From Dipetalonema caudispina (taxonomy: Eukaryota > Nematoda > Chromadorea > Rhabditida > Onchocercidae): DNA of 64,000 bases. This document shows, piece by piece, positions 38,701 through 51,500 of this stretch; the stretch's first letter is position 1, and each line of letters opens with the position of its first letter. A program made the translations under genes and the position numbers. The notes beneath the pieces are model-generated. The model saw only the letters and a program-made list of their open reading frames with translations, ran no database searches and was not told the DNA's origin. The DNA is taken from the NCBI GenBank assembly GCA_013365325.1, contig JABVXV010000192.1:55457-119456 (forward strand), in the 5' to 3' direction.

Positions 38701-40018
38701 TGTGGGGTAATTTTTCACCGGAAATGCGAAAAGAGATGCGAGCATTAGTTGATGAAAATAGGAGGTAAAATCGAGTACCTTGCTTTTCTTTTATGAACTC
38801 AAATGAATATTTCGAACAAAAATGTTTTATGTTGACACATTTTTTGCAGTTTCAGTGGAATCTTCAATTTCTTTCTTTTACAGTTCCCTTGTTCAGGTTA
38901 TTTGAGGAATTGGTTGCCGTTGAACGTGAATACAACGAATTGCTTCAGACTACTCTGAAAGAAAAAAGACTGCGTGTGGAACGTTTGTCTGACTTGTTAT
39001 CCGATAACGATAATACACCAAGTAATCAACAACTACTAACACTACCGTCGTTACCATCCGGTTTTCCTTTATCACCGTTGGTGCTGCAAACCAAAACGGG
39101 TTCTAAATCTTCGCCAATATGCACACTGGGCAGTTTTCAATCCTTAGAACAAGAACCATTCAATCGTGTTGATACTTCTTCGTAAGTCGATTAATTTCCT
39201 GGGATGGAATTTAAATTAACTTAGAACAAGGAACTGTGCTGGAATCATTCAAACTGTTGCTAAAATTTTAAGATAGAAAGCATTGTAATGTATGCGTATA
39301 CAAATTCCAGGTGATACCGTTTACTACACTCATTAATTGCAATGTTTGTTTTAAGAAATGTTCGAGATGATGAGTTAGCACAGTGGTTACGTTCGTTCGG
39401 ATGTGATGATACTACAATTGGGCGAATTCAGGAGGAGGAATATACAAAACAGGATCTTCTCGACTTTGTCACTCGAGAGGACTTAATGAGACTTAATCTG
39501 AGGTACGTCATGCTATACAGCAAGCAGTGGTGGTGTTGACAGGAAGGAGAGGGCATATTCAGGATTACATATGAACAAAAGAGAGAAAGGTGATCATTCG
39601 GACCAAAAAGCCTCAGAGAATAAAAATCGGAGTTCACTGCCATCCTAACTGTAGTTTCAACAAATCTTAATTGTTCGTAATGAACTGTTTTTCGTAATTC
39701 CTGAAAACCAAAAATTACTATTCTGCATATCTTTTTAACGTAAATTACATTTCATCTCAAATTCTATTTCCTTTTATAAATGAAGAAATAAGTTGAATGA
39801 TTTTTCATTTTTTGCCATTGTGCTACATTTGCTTATTTTACAGAGGTGGCACAGTGTGTCGTATTTGGCGAAAAATTTTGCAAAGTCGCGAACGCCAACG
39901 ATTTTCTGGTTTTTCAAGTCCAACGGGTTTCCATTCGAGGCATAACTCGTCAGAGGATTTTCATTCGATGCCCAATGATCAAGAAATATTCACCGTTACT
40001 GAATTGAACAACATGTGA
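27236..40018 (+). CDS. nsy-1: ASK1-family MAP kinase kinase kinase (NSY-1)
   Basis: Thirty exons close exactly into 1480 residues: 27236-27394, 27856-27960, 28162-28365, 28743-28877, 28964-29018, 29123-29154, 29217-29455, 29982-30098, 30491-30783, 31037-31196, 31540-31720, 31977-32073, 32385-32526, 32605-32695, 32809-32903, 33313-33494, 33596-33699, 34033-34197, 34377-34579, 35041-35124, 35223-35278, 35781-35972, 36103-36308, 36557-36622, 36740-36808, 37058-37253, 38557-38764, 38897-39181, 39356-39502, 39844-40018. The N-terminal half matches the ASK1 regulatory region ([37 protein letters not shown]). The kinase domain, about 682-941, has the glycine loop [11 protein letters not shown], Lys707, HRD at 804-806, DFG at 825-827 and MAPE. 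Then [14 protein letters not shown], a coiled coil near 1280-1313 and a C-terminal SAM-like domain ([13 protein letters not shown], about 1379-1437). ASK1/NSY-1 phosphorylates MAP2Ks of the p38 and JNK pathways in stress and innate immunity. The two small exons at 28964-29154 are the least certain. Confidence 0.95.
28646..28675 (+). other. Candidate 30-nt cassette exon of NSY-1
   Basis: TATTTTGTAG precedes and GTCGGT follows a 30-nt stretch reading [10 protein letters not shown] in phase 0, exactly where human ASK1 is about ten residues longer than the direct exon junction. A stronger donor four bases later would break the frame. It is left out of the main model. Confidence 0.3.
28713..28733. 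repeat. (TA)n microsatellite in NSY-1 intron
   Basis: About ten TA units lie immediately before the TCTTCAG acceptor of the exon that starts at 28743, so the repeat occupies part of the polypyrimidine region. Confidence 0.9.
32701..32746. repeat. (TA)23 microsatellite at an NSY-1 donor
   Basis: A perfect TA run of about 46 bases starts five bases inside the intron, right after the GTAAG donor at 32696. It fills much of the 113-nt intron between the exons ending 32695 and starting 32809. Confidence 0.95.
34603..34754. repeat. 38-bp minisatellite, four tandem copies
   Basis: Units start at 34603, 34641, 34679 and 34717 with period 38. The first three are essentially identical and the fourth carries a few substitutions. 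The unit contains GGTGATAGGAATAATTTAGC and a CCCCAAAAATCATC part. It sits in the NSY-1 intron between kinase-domain exons ending 34579 and starting 35041, beginning 23 nt after the donor. Confidence 0.95.
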
Positions 40019-42167
40019 CCTCTATCTTCTATGGTGTGCATATTTGTATGTATGTATGTATGTATGTATGTATTTGTATATTTTAATATTTGAAGCAGAT
40101 TTTTTCGATAACTTAATAGAGAGAAAGTAACTTTTTTTACCTGAAACAAAGTTCGTTTTTTCAACTTTTTCAGTGTCTAATATTTTTCTGGGAAGTTATA
40201 TTTCTTGTGCTGGCATTGCTCCCTGTTTCGTTTCTTGTTCTCTTTCACAGTTCTATACCATTTCATTCTGTAGATTTATTGTTACTGTGTTTCTTCATTG
40301 TGTGTTTCCAATGTTTCCAAAAAAGCAATTCACACTTTATTATGGGCTTTTTTTTTTAGCCTATCAGCAAAAGTACTTTTATTGTTAGTGACTTTATTAT
40401 ATTTCGTTTTTTAGACACATTGTTGGAAGTTTTCTTCCCCTTCGGCAATTCAGAAATGCTGCACACAGTTATTGCTTTTGAATATCGACTACTTGACCCA
40501 CTTCCATGGTTTCTAAAGTTATCGATACGATACTTCACCATGTTTTGCCACAGCTGTAACCATGCAGGCTCCAGCAGGAACTGATTAGATCAGATTTTGT
40601 GAAGAATAAGATATTAATACATGGTATGGGTTTTGAAATTTAAATGAGAAATATGGTTGTAATATTTTTGATGTACACATTGTACATTGTATGTCTGATA
40701 ATTTTCCTTTTTTCATCAATTTTCACCTTATTAAAAAGGGGAAAAGGTATGATAACGAGTGACTGCGGTGAAAAAAGAAAAGTTATAACTTCATGGAATT
40801 TGTGAGATGATACAGTGGACTTATCATTATCCGGAAATAATACGAATTAAGTGGGTAATTTGGGATTCGGATGAATAGAACACTACACTTTTTGATTGCG
40901 GGGAAAAGTTTTGAATTTCGAAAGGAAATATACTTCTTTCGCTTCCTCTATAAAAGAAACACAAAAAAGGGGCGATCTTATCTTCGCTCTTAGCAGTATC
41001 CGAGAACCATAACTCACGACCAGAGTACTGCAATCTTTAATCATTATTTCTTCACAATTAGCAGCTAATTTTTTTGTCATCCTTCAAAATCTGAAAGTAT
41101 CCGTACTCTCATGGAGAAATTATAATGGGAAAACGTAGGAACGAAAAATCCTATTCTCAAATCGTCCTTATGGTAGTGCAAGGGATTTCGTCCAGACTGG
41201 TGGCAGCAATTCCGATTTTTAAATACAATTTCTATCTAAAACTGTTAGAATGTAAATCCCACCTTTGTGAATGATAACCTGTATTGTATAAATAAGTGTT
41301 CATGTTAAAATGATGGAACACTTCTTTTCCTCAAACATTTCGAAAGCTTTATAGGTTCTTGAGTTAATAAGAAATACTGTGTTTCTAGAAATGAATTACG
41401 CTCACACGGCTTGTATGCAGCAGATATTGTTGCTAATATGTGCATAATTAACTTCTGATTATTTATATCCCAGCGGGAGACACAATATTCAAAACGGCAA
41501 AATTAACTGTAAAATTCAATGTTTGTCATAATATACACAGACACTGGTCAGTTGTAATTAATCAGACGGATAATCACAAAGAGAGGAAAATGAAACAAAA
41601 AAACAAGAGGAATTAAACATAAAAGACAATCCAGAACGGCATCTGGCATACACATTTCTTTTTTATTATTATTTAGAAGCAGAGGCAGAAATAAAAGCGA
41701 CATCTGAAAACAAAAACAGATCACTTAGGATTAAAATAATGGCAGTGTAGGGAATTTATATATAACAGAAAGGTTGATCATGCCTAATCAGTTCAATAAT
41801 GAAACTGAAAGCAGTTCGGTTGAAGCGTGAACTTTTTTTTTGTTTTCTTTTTCGAATTTAGCATTAATCTATCCTCTGGAAACACCAAAAATAAGTTTGG
41901 TGCTTTTTAAGTACTCGTCCAATGTTGCTACAAGTTGAAATGACATGCAAGAAGTCTTAACTTTAGAAGTAACTTATCCAAGATGATGAGAACAAGAGTT
42001 CCACTCTCAACATCTTCAAGAGATATGAATATTTTTAATTCCACAAAAACGGCTTCATTAAGCAACAATCCTGAGTTTTAAATCTCAGCAGTCAATTCAT
42101 ACAACCCTTTTTACATTTTCCAAACTTGAATATGATGTTCGACTGATTAACTGATAGTGCATAAGTA
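40019..42167. other. Convergent 3' region between NSY-1 and PP2C-like genes
   Basis: About 2.1 kb between facing stop codons, containing both 3' untranslated regions. A (GTAT)n run lies at 40046-40074. AT-rich sequence with short open frames follows; minus-strand ORFs near 40827-41080 carry no recognisable motif. An AATAAA-type motif for the minus-strand gene is present near 41660. Confidence 0.5.
40046..40074. repeat. (GTAT)n tetranucleotide repeat
   Basis: Seven consecutive GTAT units lie within about 30-60 nt after the NSY-1 stop codon, in its 3' untranslated region. Confidence 0.9.
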
Positions 42168-43969
42168 TCAGTAGGCTTGTGATTTTTTTTTTGGTGATGA
42201 ATTGGCGGAAGATACTTTTTTCGAGAATGGATTGCGTGAAGATAATTCTCTGTTCGGTGTTCCAGCAGCACTTGTCTGGATTATGTTGCGAGCTGAACCC
42301 ATCAGACTACGAAGGCGTTGACGCAATGACAATGTTTGTGGTCTTTCAGTTTCCGCACCGTAATTGTTCCTAAATGGAAGTTTTATAATAAATTTGTTGG
42401 ACACAATGTTGAAATAAGGATGTCTATTATTTTTTACATAAAAATTGAAATAAATATTTAACAAATCTCTCAGACTTCAGAACACGAAAATTTACTTCGT
42501 CCTATCTTCTTCATTTATGCATCCATTTGCAGAATTCTTGAGCACTACAAATTTCTTTAACCATGTGACATCCACTGAAAGCGTATGACGACCAATGGAT
42601 CCACGAGGATGTTTTTTCTGGGCTTTAACATCACCTGATCTATTTGATATCTAAAAATGAAAATGGTGAAATTATAAGGGATTTAATTAGCTGCACTTCT
42701 GATGCCAAAATTACGGAATACTTTGATCATGACTTTCATTCGTGAATGATTGACTTTATTTCCCTATAAACAGTTGTACAACGATTGCAAGCCTAACTTC
42801 GTGGTGCTCAGTATCATAATAAATGGATTTACAATCCAGTTCAAATGGAACTTACTGGCATCTCTTGATAGGGATTTCTATTTCTTACTCCTTTGTTCAT
42901 TCCAGTTAATTCGAATTGTGTACAATCAACATTCACATTCAGAGTTGCAGTTTCTCTTTCCGGATCACCACATGGTACAGAAGTCTGTGCATGTACCAAG
43001 AAATCATTCTGTACAACGAAATTTACATTGCATGTCATTTCTTCCTGAATGTTTTCCGCCATCGATGACTTAACGTTATTCATCCTTTCCTCGTTTTCAC
43101 CGTTTTCACAGTGTATAGTTGAAACCGAATCGCTCAAATAATCATTTGCTAATAACGATCTTTCACTTGCCGCATCTGAAATTAAATTAAACAAATCTAA
43201 ATTATGAATCCCATTTAAAATTCTGTACGAACAAATTATAATAAAGACAAGGATGCATGCATAAGCGAAATTAATAATGCGACTTCATGATATGAAACGA
43301 TTCCAGCCAAACTACATATGGTACCCAGTATTTTTGATAAACTTAACGTTGCATGGAAATTTTAAGTATCTCTTTTTGAGTTTTAAAGAGCAAAGTTTGA
43401 AAATTGGAGGGTTGAAAATTCAGTTCTACAAACATTCACCAAGTGAAGTCACTCCTTCATCTATCATCTCTTTATTTTTGGTCATCTTATCCTCAAGGCT
43501 TCTTCTCAATGTGCATGATTTTAAATACATACCATCATCACTTGGCCAAATTCCCACTTTAAAGGCTACAACCGTTGCATGATCTAATTTTCCAGGCATT
43601 TCACTCAATTTACATCGTACCATTTTACGATGATTACGTTGCTCACTTTTTGTTAGATGTTTCTCAATTTGATACAGTTCTGGATCTTCAAGAGTTCGAC
43701 GCTTTGCCCTGAAAGGATGGAAAGTAGAGATTATATACGTGCTATACGACAGCTTTGTGAATCTTCTACTACAAAAAAGATGCCAAAGCACTATCGACAA
43801 ATGAGCTATTACAGCCAAAATCCGGTTGAAACGAATAAAAGACACTATTGAGAATCACTAAATAAACTGAAAAAAAATCGTAAGAACAACTGCGGAAAAA
43901 ATCCATTTCTCAAGTAATTTCTTCTTTCTCTTCCATCTGTATTCAGAGACCTCGCTATTTCAAATCTAT

Positions 43970-44011
<42 letters not shown>

Positions 44012-47000
44012 ATGCATTCATACTAAAATAAACTTACATTGATAACTGCCGAGCGAACTGAATGAGATTGTGACATAATTTGCTGGCACTAACAACAACA
44101 CCACTGCTGATCGGCGATCGTGATCGACGTGCTGGTGAAGATCTCAATTTTGAGATGGGTGGAAGGATACCATTCGAAATTATATCACTCATTCTCAAAA
44201 AAGAACAGATTATAATATAATAAAATATCAACAGATTTGAGGAATATTTACAAAAATCCTTCTTTACCTTCGAAAATTTGCAGTTCGGAAAACTTCATAC
44301 TTCGAGTTTAAGAACAGTTTTTAAAATCTTGTGTTGATGTGAAATCGAAAGTCATAATACCTTAGCAACATTAACTCATGACGCTCCTCAGCATCAACAC
44401 ATGGAAGTGACGCATTGCAGGTACGTATTCGAGCAAATTCAACATCCCGACTTTTATCATCATTACCTATTGATCTAAAAACACTGAATCAGCTCAAAAT
44501 TTCATTCAGTAACTTCAAAGTCTTAAAAACAAATTTACTTGAAGCCGCCTGATAGCTTGATATAAAATAGAATTACATTATCCATAAGCAAATAAAATGT
44601 ATCAAATTGGGTCACCATACTACATATATTATGTTAATGAGTTTTAATTCAATTTCGAAATATATTATTTTATTATAAAAAAACTGTAAGAAAAAATCTA
44701 CACTGCAATTGGTTCGCATTTTTCTGAAGGATTGACTGACTCTGATGGCCTTTTGATAACACAAAATTTTCCGACTACTGGATCGAAATTATCAGATACA
44801 CCATCCGATGTTATGAATATCACATCATCTAAAAAAATTTTTTTCAAACTTTCTATATAAATCTCAAATACCAATAATCTCCATCATATTTTTTTTCGCA
44901 AATCCCTCGCCTACTCATTTTTTCAACTCCTTTATTGAAATGTACTGAAAGTTTAAATGTTTACCTGGTTCTACGAATGTCATCGAACATGTGAGATTGT
45001 GCAACTGAGGATTCGTGCCGTCAACGGGTCCCAAAGCGCCACCCGCATCACGCATATCACGCATACTGCATATGTCGTGTGAAGCAATTGTAATCTTTAA
45101 ATGTATGAATCATAAAGGGTGTTTCAAATACCAAGATTTCAGAAATGAAAATAATACTGCAAATCAACCGATAATTTGAATTCTTTCAACGTACCTCTTG
45201 AACACCAGTCTCCGGACTGTACACAAAACATAGCGAATCACCGACATTACATACGCAAAGTACCCATGTGGTACTTTCTTTTAGTTGTGCTGCAACAGCC
45301 ACACAAAGTGTTGTTAGAAGACCACCTTCTTGCAAAATCAATGCATGAGCGGAGTGAAATGCACCAAGTAATGTATGAAATATCTCCTGAAAATACTTTG
45401 GAAAGCTTAGAAATCAAATCAAAACTATTTTAAACATTTTAAAAATGCAGAATGAAAAGTAAGCAGAATTTTACATCAGAATCGTCAACCCATAATACGT
45501 AAGAAGACGAGCGCAGAGAATGTCGATGATACCATCTGTTGCCAGATATAAGTTACTTGTCACATAAAGCAAGATTCATCGATAACAGATGGATAACAAA
45601 AATGCTGTCTCCAAGGACATGTGCATGGGACATCGATCATTCAACGATCAGAATAATATGAGATTGATAGTAATCCTTATCATCAACCGATGTCGATAAT
45701 ATGGACCATCAATACATCAGAGTTGATAATATCACTTTTTTGCAGCTCACTTTCATTTTGTATCCAACAATTCTTTCGATGTAAACTGTCTTGTTTAACT
45801 AACTACCACATGCTGAATATCAATTTCCCAAATACAGCTCATAGTATTAGCAAGTTCGTTAAACATTTAATCTATCCTTTCATTATTCTTTTCGTTATCA
45901 ACAAAAGTAAAATGATAATAAAATGAGTAACTTTAGCCAACACTCCAACCTTTTATTTAAAATCAATTACAATAATTAAAAATTTTGAAAAAAAATTAGT
46001 GACGAACAGTGGTTGTTTTGCATTCCTCCGCGAAAAGATGATAATTGAGGTGATCAATGGCTCCTCGTATTGCACATCGTGCAGCTAGACGAGCTCCTTC
46101 GCCCCAATTAACACCATCCGCTAATGCCATTACGACGTTATTATCCCGAGCCACAATACCAAAAGCATCTGCTATTGGATTACCAGCATTTACGCCTGTC
46201 AACGGATTTTGCTCATACAGCGTTGTTGATATCCCAAAACAGCGTTCTTCATCGAAACAATTCCAGTCATAACTTTCTAAAAGATATCAGTCCTGATTGT
46301 AATTAATAGAGTAAAAAGATTACGAAGTATATAGACTTTGGCTGACAAAAGTGTCATGTGGATGGGATAATATAAATTATCGAAAGGAAATTAAGTATGA
46401 CATTTTTAAAAGATAATTTCAAGGAAATTTCTAGACATTTCGCAATAAGATTTTAATTCCAAAGAATGAAGAAAACTTGTACCAGTGTCTGATCGTAGTG
46501 CTGCATCTCCTGTAATGAGTGAATCAACCAATGATGTACATGAACCTATCAAACCAGATGACGACTGCCGCAAATGATTATGCTGTAGCGTTTCAAAATC
46601 GTCACTCAAAGAGCTGTTTATATCTACCGACAAGTCACCATCAAAACTTAAACAAAGTTCATCATCTAAATTTGCCATTCGGACAATCGGTTGACGACGT
46701 ATGCCTCCCACCTGGAAAGATGTGAGAAAGTTAACCTGAATTTATGAATTAAACTTCTCAGGACATACAACATGAATAAAAAAGTGTGCTGATTTATTAA
46801 CGTACCTCCATAAGTCCACCTTCTGGACCAGTGTATGAAGCACAAACATTCCTAGATAACGGTTCTAGTAGCAGAATTGGCAAATCAAGACCCGTTTTAC
46901 CAGAATAAATTTCCGTTCTATATCTCACGCCATTTTTTCTGCTAAAAAAGAATTGATGAGACAGAAAAATTGGATATAAAAAGTATTACTGAAATTTAAA

Positions 47001-47720
47001 AAATCTTCTAGATGAGACGAGGAATTTTTAGGAAATTTCTGATAAATTTCGCAAATTATTTTCATATTTCACAGTACAAATTCAAACATCACAATAATAA
47101 GGAACTTCCAATATAATGTACATCTTTTGGTGACAATGAAATATGCTATAGATGAAGTACTATAATGTAGTAATGTCGAAATTATTTGTATAATGTAATT
47201 AAAAATTTGAAAGTCAAAAGTTCTGAAAGACTTAACAAACTAGAATAATTAAATAAGCACAGTGATGTTACAATTAGACTCAGATCTACCAATTTGAGAC
47301 AAAAAAGTTATTTATACTTCAAATTATACAGAAGCTCTTCAATCCCTCAAAAAACTTCAAACAATTAGAAAAAGTATTCCCATGCTAGTATATCAATTTA
47401 AAAGCAAATTATATTTCCTAAAAAATAAAATTAAATTTGAAATTGAATGAAAAATTCGCACACCTTTTGAAAATGCATTGTGAAATGAAGGAATTACTAG
47501 ATGTTGGGGTTAATGGTAAGCAATCATCAGGAGGACATGGATTAGCAGCTGCTGTTGTAGTTGTGACAGTAGTACCACTATTCGTGATATGTTTACAATT
47601 TTTATCACCAATAAAGTCATTATCAACATTGTCATTGTTGTTATCATCATCAGGAGCTAAAGATGAAAATGTTGTACGTATCAAACCACATACTTTTTTT
47701 CGCATTGATGATGATGGCAT
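42168..47720 (-). CDS. PP2C-like (PPM family) protein phosphatase
   Basis: Thirteen exons close into 797 residues: 47720-47464, 46938-46806, 46711-46483, 46276-46008, 45386-45195, 45094-44965, 44828-44702, 44474-44361, 44193-44038, 43708-43533, 43175-42856, 42650-42562, 42369-42168. The N-terminal 220 residues are acidic and low-complexity. The phosphatase core includes VMALADGVNWGEGARLAARC (Asp260-Gly261, matching DGHGG of PP2C), LTTLCVAV, VCNVGDSLCFVY, FITSDGVSDNFDP (Asp412) and GKLDHATVVAF (Asp578, matching the final DN). The metal-binding Asp residues are kept, so activity is plausible although the usual DGHGG is DGVNWG. An Arg/Ser-rich insert (SSPARRSRSPISSG) lies near residue 500, and a basic Ser-rich tail ends the protein. 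Divergent PP2C-like proteins of this layout are known in animals; the substrate is unknown. A TATTCCAG acceptor lies one base before the ATG. The fourth donor (ACT|GTTCGT) is weak. Confidence 0.85.
43973..44005. repeat. (TA)n microsatellite in PP2C-like intron
   Basis: A TA run of about 33 bases lies in the intron just beyond the donor of the exon ending 44038. Confidence 0.9.
45952..45957 (-). promoter_or_regulatory. Possible intronic polyadenylation signal
   Basis: Reading through the weak donor at 46007 gives the in-frame end KTTTVRH and a TAA at 45998-45996; an AATAAA hexamer follows about 40 nt later. This would make a truncated PP2C-like message if used. Confidence 0.3.
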
Positions 47721-50700
47721 CCTGGAATAGCTTCAAGTAACAACATTATTTCGTAATAATTAACATATGGGATATACCATACCAACTACATTTTTTGACG
47801 ATAAACAGTAAATGACGAATTATGGAGCTCATCGTGTGGGAATTACTTGAATAAATACTTCTAATTATTAATTACCAGTCGCATTTATGAATATGTACGA
47901 AATAATTTCGAAATTTATGGATATTAATGAAAATTCACGAGAACATTCCTGAATTGAGTAGTATTAAAATCAAAGAAGGAAATATACCAACGCGCAATTT
48001 TCCAAAGTTTAAATTCAAATTTTTCAAGAAAGAAGGTGTTTTTTTATTTCCATAATGCTTATTTGCTCCTTAAATATGCCCATACTTACCTAACCTAATT
48101 ACTCTCTTAATGGCAAATTTGAAGTTGAATTTGTGGAAACTTTTAGGAGTGGAAATGTTACTTCGTAATTTAGATACATTTAAATGAACCACTGATATCA
48201 ACTGAGACATCACCATGAACCAGAAGAGGTCAAAGCCAGTAACTAAAAGATCCGATTTTCACATTTCTCAAGCAGTTCCGTCTTGTGGTGCAATGTAAAT
48301 TCCGGAAAGGTTGGGCCGGGATTTCAAACTCGGCAAGTTCAAATAGTAATAATATCTGACTTTTGATCTCTGGAGGAAGATGAAATTACCGAAGTGGAAT
48401 GGGATTTTGACATACACTTTACTCAGCCATCTCATCATTTTAAAATCCAAACAAATGAAGGAATATTGCTTGAATAACGAAAGCCTAGACAAACCTCTAC
48501 ATTTCTAATAATTTTTCGGTATTTGACTATAATAAAACGATATTTTTCAATTCAATAATGAAATTGTTGCCTACTGTTGTGGATAAGAAAGATACAATAC
48601 TCACTAATTTTAAATATATATATATATACACCTGATTCTTTCCTTCCGGAAGTGATGGGAAACTGCGAATTCATGATATATACAGAAATTCCTCCAAAAT
48701 CCGCTAATTAAAAAATTAAACGATCTCAGGCAAGGGACTAGAAAATTAAACTATAATAAGTGTGCTCAATTATCTGCTACATATCGGGACAATTATTCTC
48801 TCTAGTGTAAAAAAAAAAAATGGATCAAAAAAAAAAAAAAAAGTGGAAAGGAATGAAGCTCATGCCGTATTTATTTCTTTGTATTCATTCATCTTACAGC
48901 TCTAATTTGAATTTGACGTTAGAAATGAAATTTCAGAATTTCTAATAAAGCAGTTACAAAACTGAGCTGAGTGATCTTCAATAAAAGGGTTTGGAAAACA
49001 AGAAATTTCCGTATGGGCAAATTTGATTGATAGGAAGTAAATATGCAAAGTAACTGAAAAGACGAAAAGTACATTTAAAATGGTCACATGTAAAGTAGAC
49101 AGATTAAATTTATTCCATCTTCTTGTTGCTAATATTATGTGACCCTTACTTACAACCTTGTTAATAAATCAATTTTCATTGCTTTTTACACGAAGCAGAG
49201 AGGATGAGAGGTTAATTTATTCATTTCCATCTTTTGAAAATGATTTGAATGTATTATATAAATATATTTGGATACTTCCAAGAATTCTTTAAAAAGAATG
49301 ATAGAAATCAACTCTTATTTCTAAATAATAAATTTTATTTGTAGATTATTTCTATAGAATATAAGTTTTAAAATATTGATGAATTAAAGAAATAGCTAAT
49401 ACATATTCTTCAATTATCTCATTTCCTTTCCTGCTATCAAAATTTTTACATTTGGTTAAATGAGCTATGTACAATTAACTTGTAGGAAGGAAATTGCTAA
49501 ACAATTTTTATCTTTTATCATTTTTTTTTCTTTTTTCACATCTTAATTTACATTCATTTATTATCGAAAATGAGGGTAAGAGAGAATAGCTGAACCATTT
49601 CAGTAGAAAATTCTCTAAATAATGATAACGGATTGAAAGAGATCTTTTGGTAGTATTCCGGAATTCAATCTGTTTGTCACCTCCATCCTTTGCTAATCAA
49701 TAAATTTAACCTTAGCTGATCCATATTTTGCTAACGCTAGACTTAAAGTTTTTACCATAAATTTAACTTGAATTAGATATTAAAAATTGGGTGGATTAAG
49801 ATATGCAAACAATTTATTCCACTAATAATAAATAATAAGTTAAACTAATAAGCAGAACTATTCATTCAGTACGAATCTAAAGCATATATTATGGATTAAA
49901 AAAATTGAATTTTATCCCTCGTTATCCTGCAGGAACTATAAATAATAGTAGTGAAGATAACGATGAATAGAAATGTCGTAGTGAAGTCTTAAAAAGCCTT
50001 CCAAATGAGTGCTTTCGTCCATCAATAAGATTGAAATTAATCAAAATGTCTTTTAAGCAAAGCTATGTGAACATTTTATACATTGCATGTCAGATGTAAG
50101 ATGCCATACTCTTCCAAATTTTGTTAACAATCAATGATTAACGAAACATACCAATAAAATAATGGAATAAAATAAAAATAATAAAAACAAAATTAACAAA
50201 AATATGACGAATTTGAATAAATTTTGAAAAGAAAAAAGTAGGAGAAGTCCTGAATTCAATAGTTTATGCGCAGAGGAAAAAAAAAAGAAGAAAAAGAAAA
50301 TTAATATAAGAGATGAAAGAGTATGTACCATACTTTCCACACCATTTGATTCTGTCATCCGGAAAAATGACTGGAATTGTAGGAATGCTTTATAAATGAA
50401 TGAAGAGATTATGTTTTGGATAAAAAAAAAATCAAAAAGTATAATTTGAGGAGCAAAAAAAAAAGAAAAACTTTATTTCATTTATGCTGTTATATGCTAC
50501 ATAAAAATATATCGAACCAATAAATTCTTTTTCTTAGAAGTTTAAAAGAATTTTAGATTTTCTTTTCTTATTTTTTGAAAAAAATTATATTATGCAGGGA
50601 TGATGAAAGAGAAGGTTGAAAATAAAATATTGGATAGATTGCTATTGATAAATATACTGATAAGCTAATCATGAAAAGAGGGAAAAACAATGGTAATATA

Positions 50701-51092
50701 ATGGTGATGTGAAATAAAGTTTTTTCTTTTGTCATTACCTTTTTTTTTAAAAAAAAAAAACCATTGATAAACGATAACGTCTCGATAATCGAAGGACAAG
50801 AAAAGATTCAAAAGTAATTTCAATGATGCAAACTTTAATGCTACACGTTAGTTTCTATTAGAAGCAATTTTGGGTGAAGAAATGATAAGAAATGAATGAA
50901 AATGAAAATACATGAAAATTATATATGAAAACATGAAATGTAAGCATAGTAACATAATAAACAATGAATAAAAAATTAAATTATATGTAGTATGTTTAAT
51001 AGAAGAAAACGTTTGAAATGATTGCTAAGTTCTATTGCAATACATCAAAAAAACGAAATAAATTTCATTGAAAATGTCATGTATTGCGCAAC

Positions 51093-51114
51093 CACGTGTT
51101 CACCTTTTGACCTT
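51093..51114. promoter_or_regulatory. E-box next to a DR2 nuclear-receptor-like site
   Basis: CACGTG (51093-51098) is followed by TCACCT, a TT spacer and TGACCT (51100-51113). On the minus strand this is AGGTCA-AA-AGGTGA, a direct repeat with two-base spacing of nuclear-receptor half-sites. This is only a sequence match in AT-rich surroundings; no target gene is identified nearby. Confidence 0.25.
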
Positions 51115-51474
51115 CATGTGTCAAAATTCAATTTTCTGTTCTATTCCTTTCATCTTTCTGTTCTTTTACTTAATGTTATTTCTAAATGAAGTTGACGACT
51201 AATGCTGAAACGTACTTAATGATAAACAGCTATTTATTTATTATTTAATTCTTTATTTACATATATGTTTTACGCAAGATAGTAAAGTGTAATTAACATG
51301 AACGAATAATAGAAGATAAAAGAAATTATTCATTAATTCGATTTCATTTTCCCACTTTGACAATGAGATAAGACTATCATCACACAAAACTTGTGTCACA
51401 TAATTGACTTCATTCCATATCACTCTTTTCTCACATCCCATCACTAATTATCCATTACCAATAATAAGGCAACT

Positions 51475-51500
51475 AATAATAATAATAATAAATAATAATA
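51475..51500. repeat. (AAT)n repeat
   Basis: A short run of AAT units with one interruption, followed by looser AAT-rich sequence up to about 51560. Confidence 0.85.

Noticed and set aside
38866..38896. Acceptor TTTTACAG before the NSY-1 coiled-coil exon
   Set aside because: Using it gives a TGA after seven codons; the TTGTTCAG acceptor at 38896 keeps the frame and the [10 protein letters not shown] heptads.
48280..48370. tRNA-like T-arm (CCGGG-ATTTCAAA-CTCGG)
   Set aside because: No acceptor stem, D-arm or anticodon arm can be folded around it.
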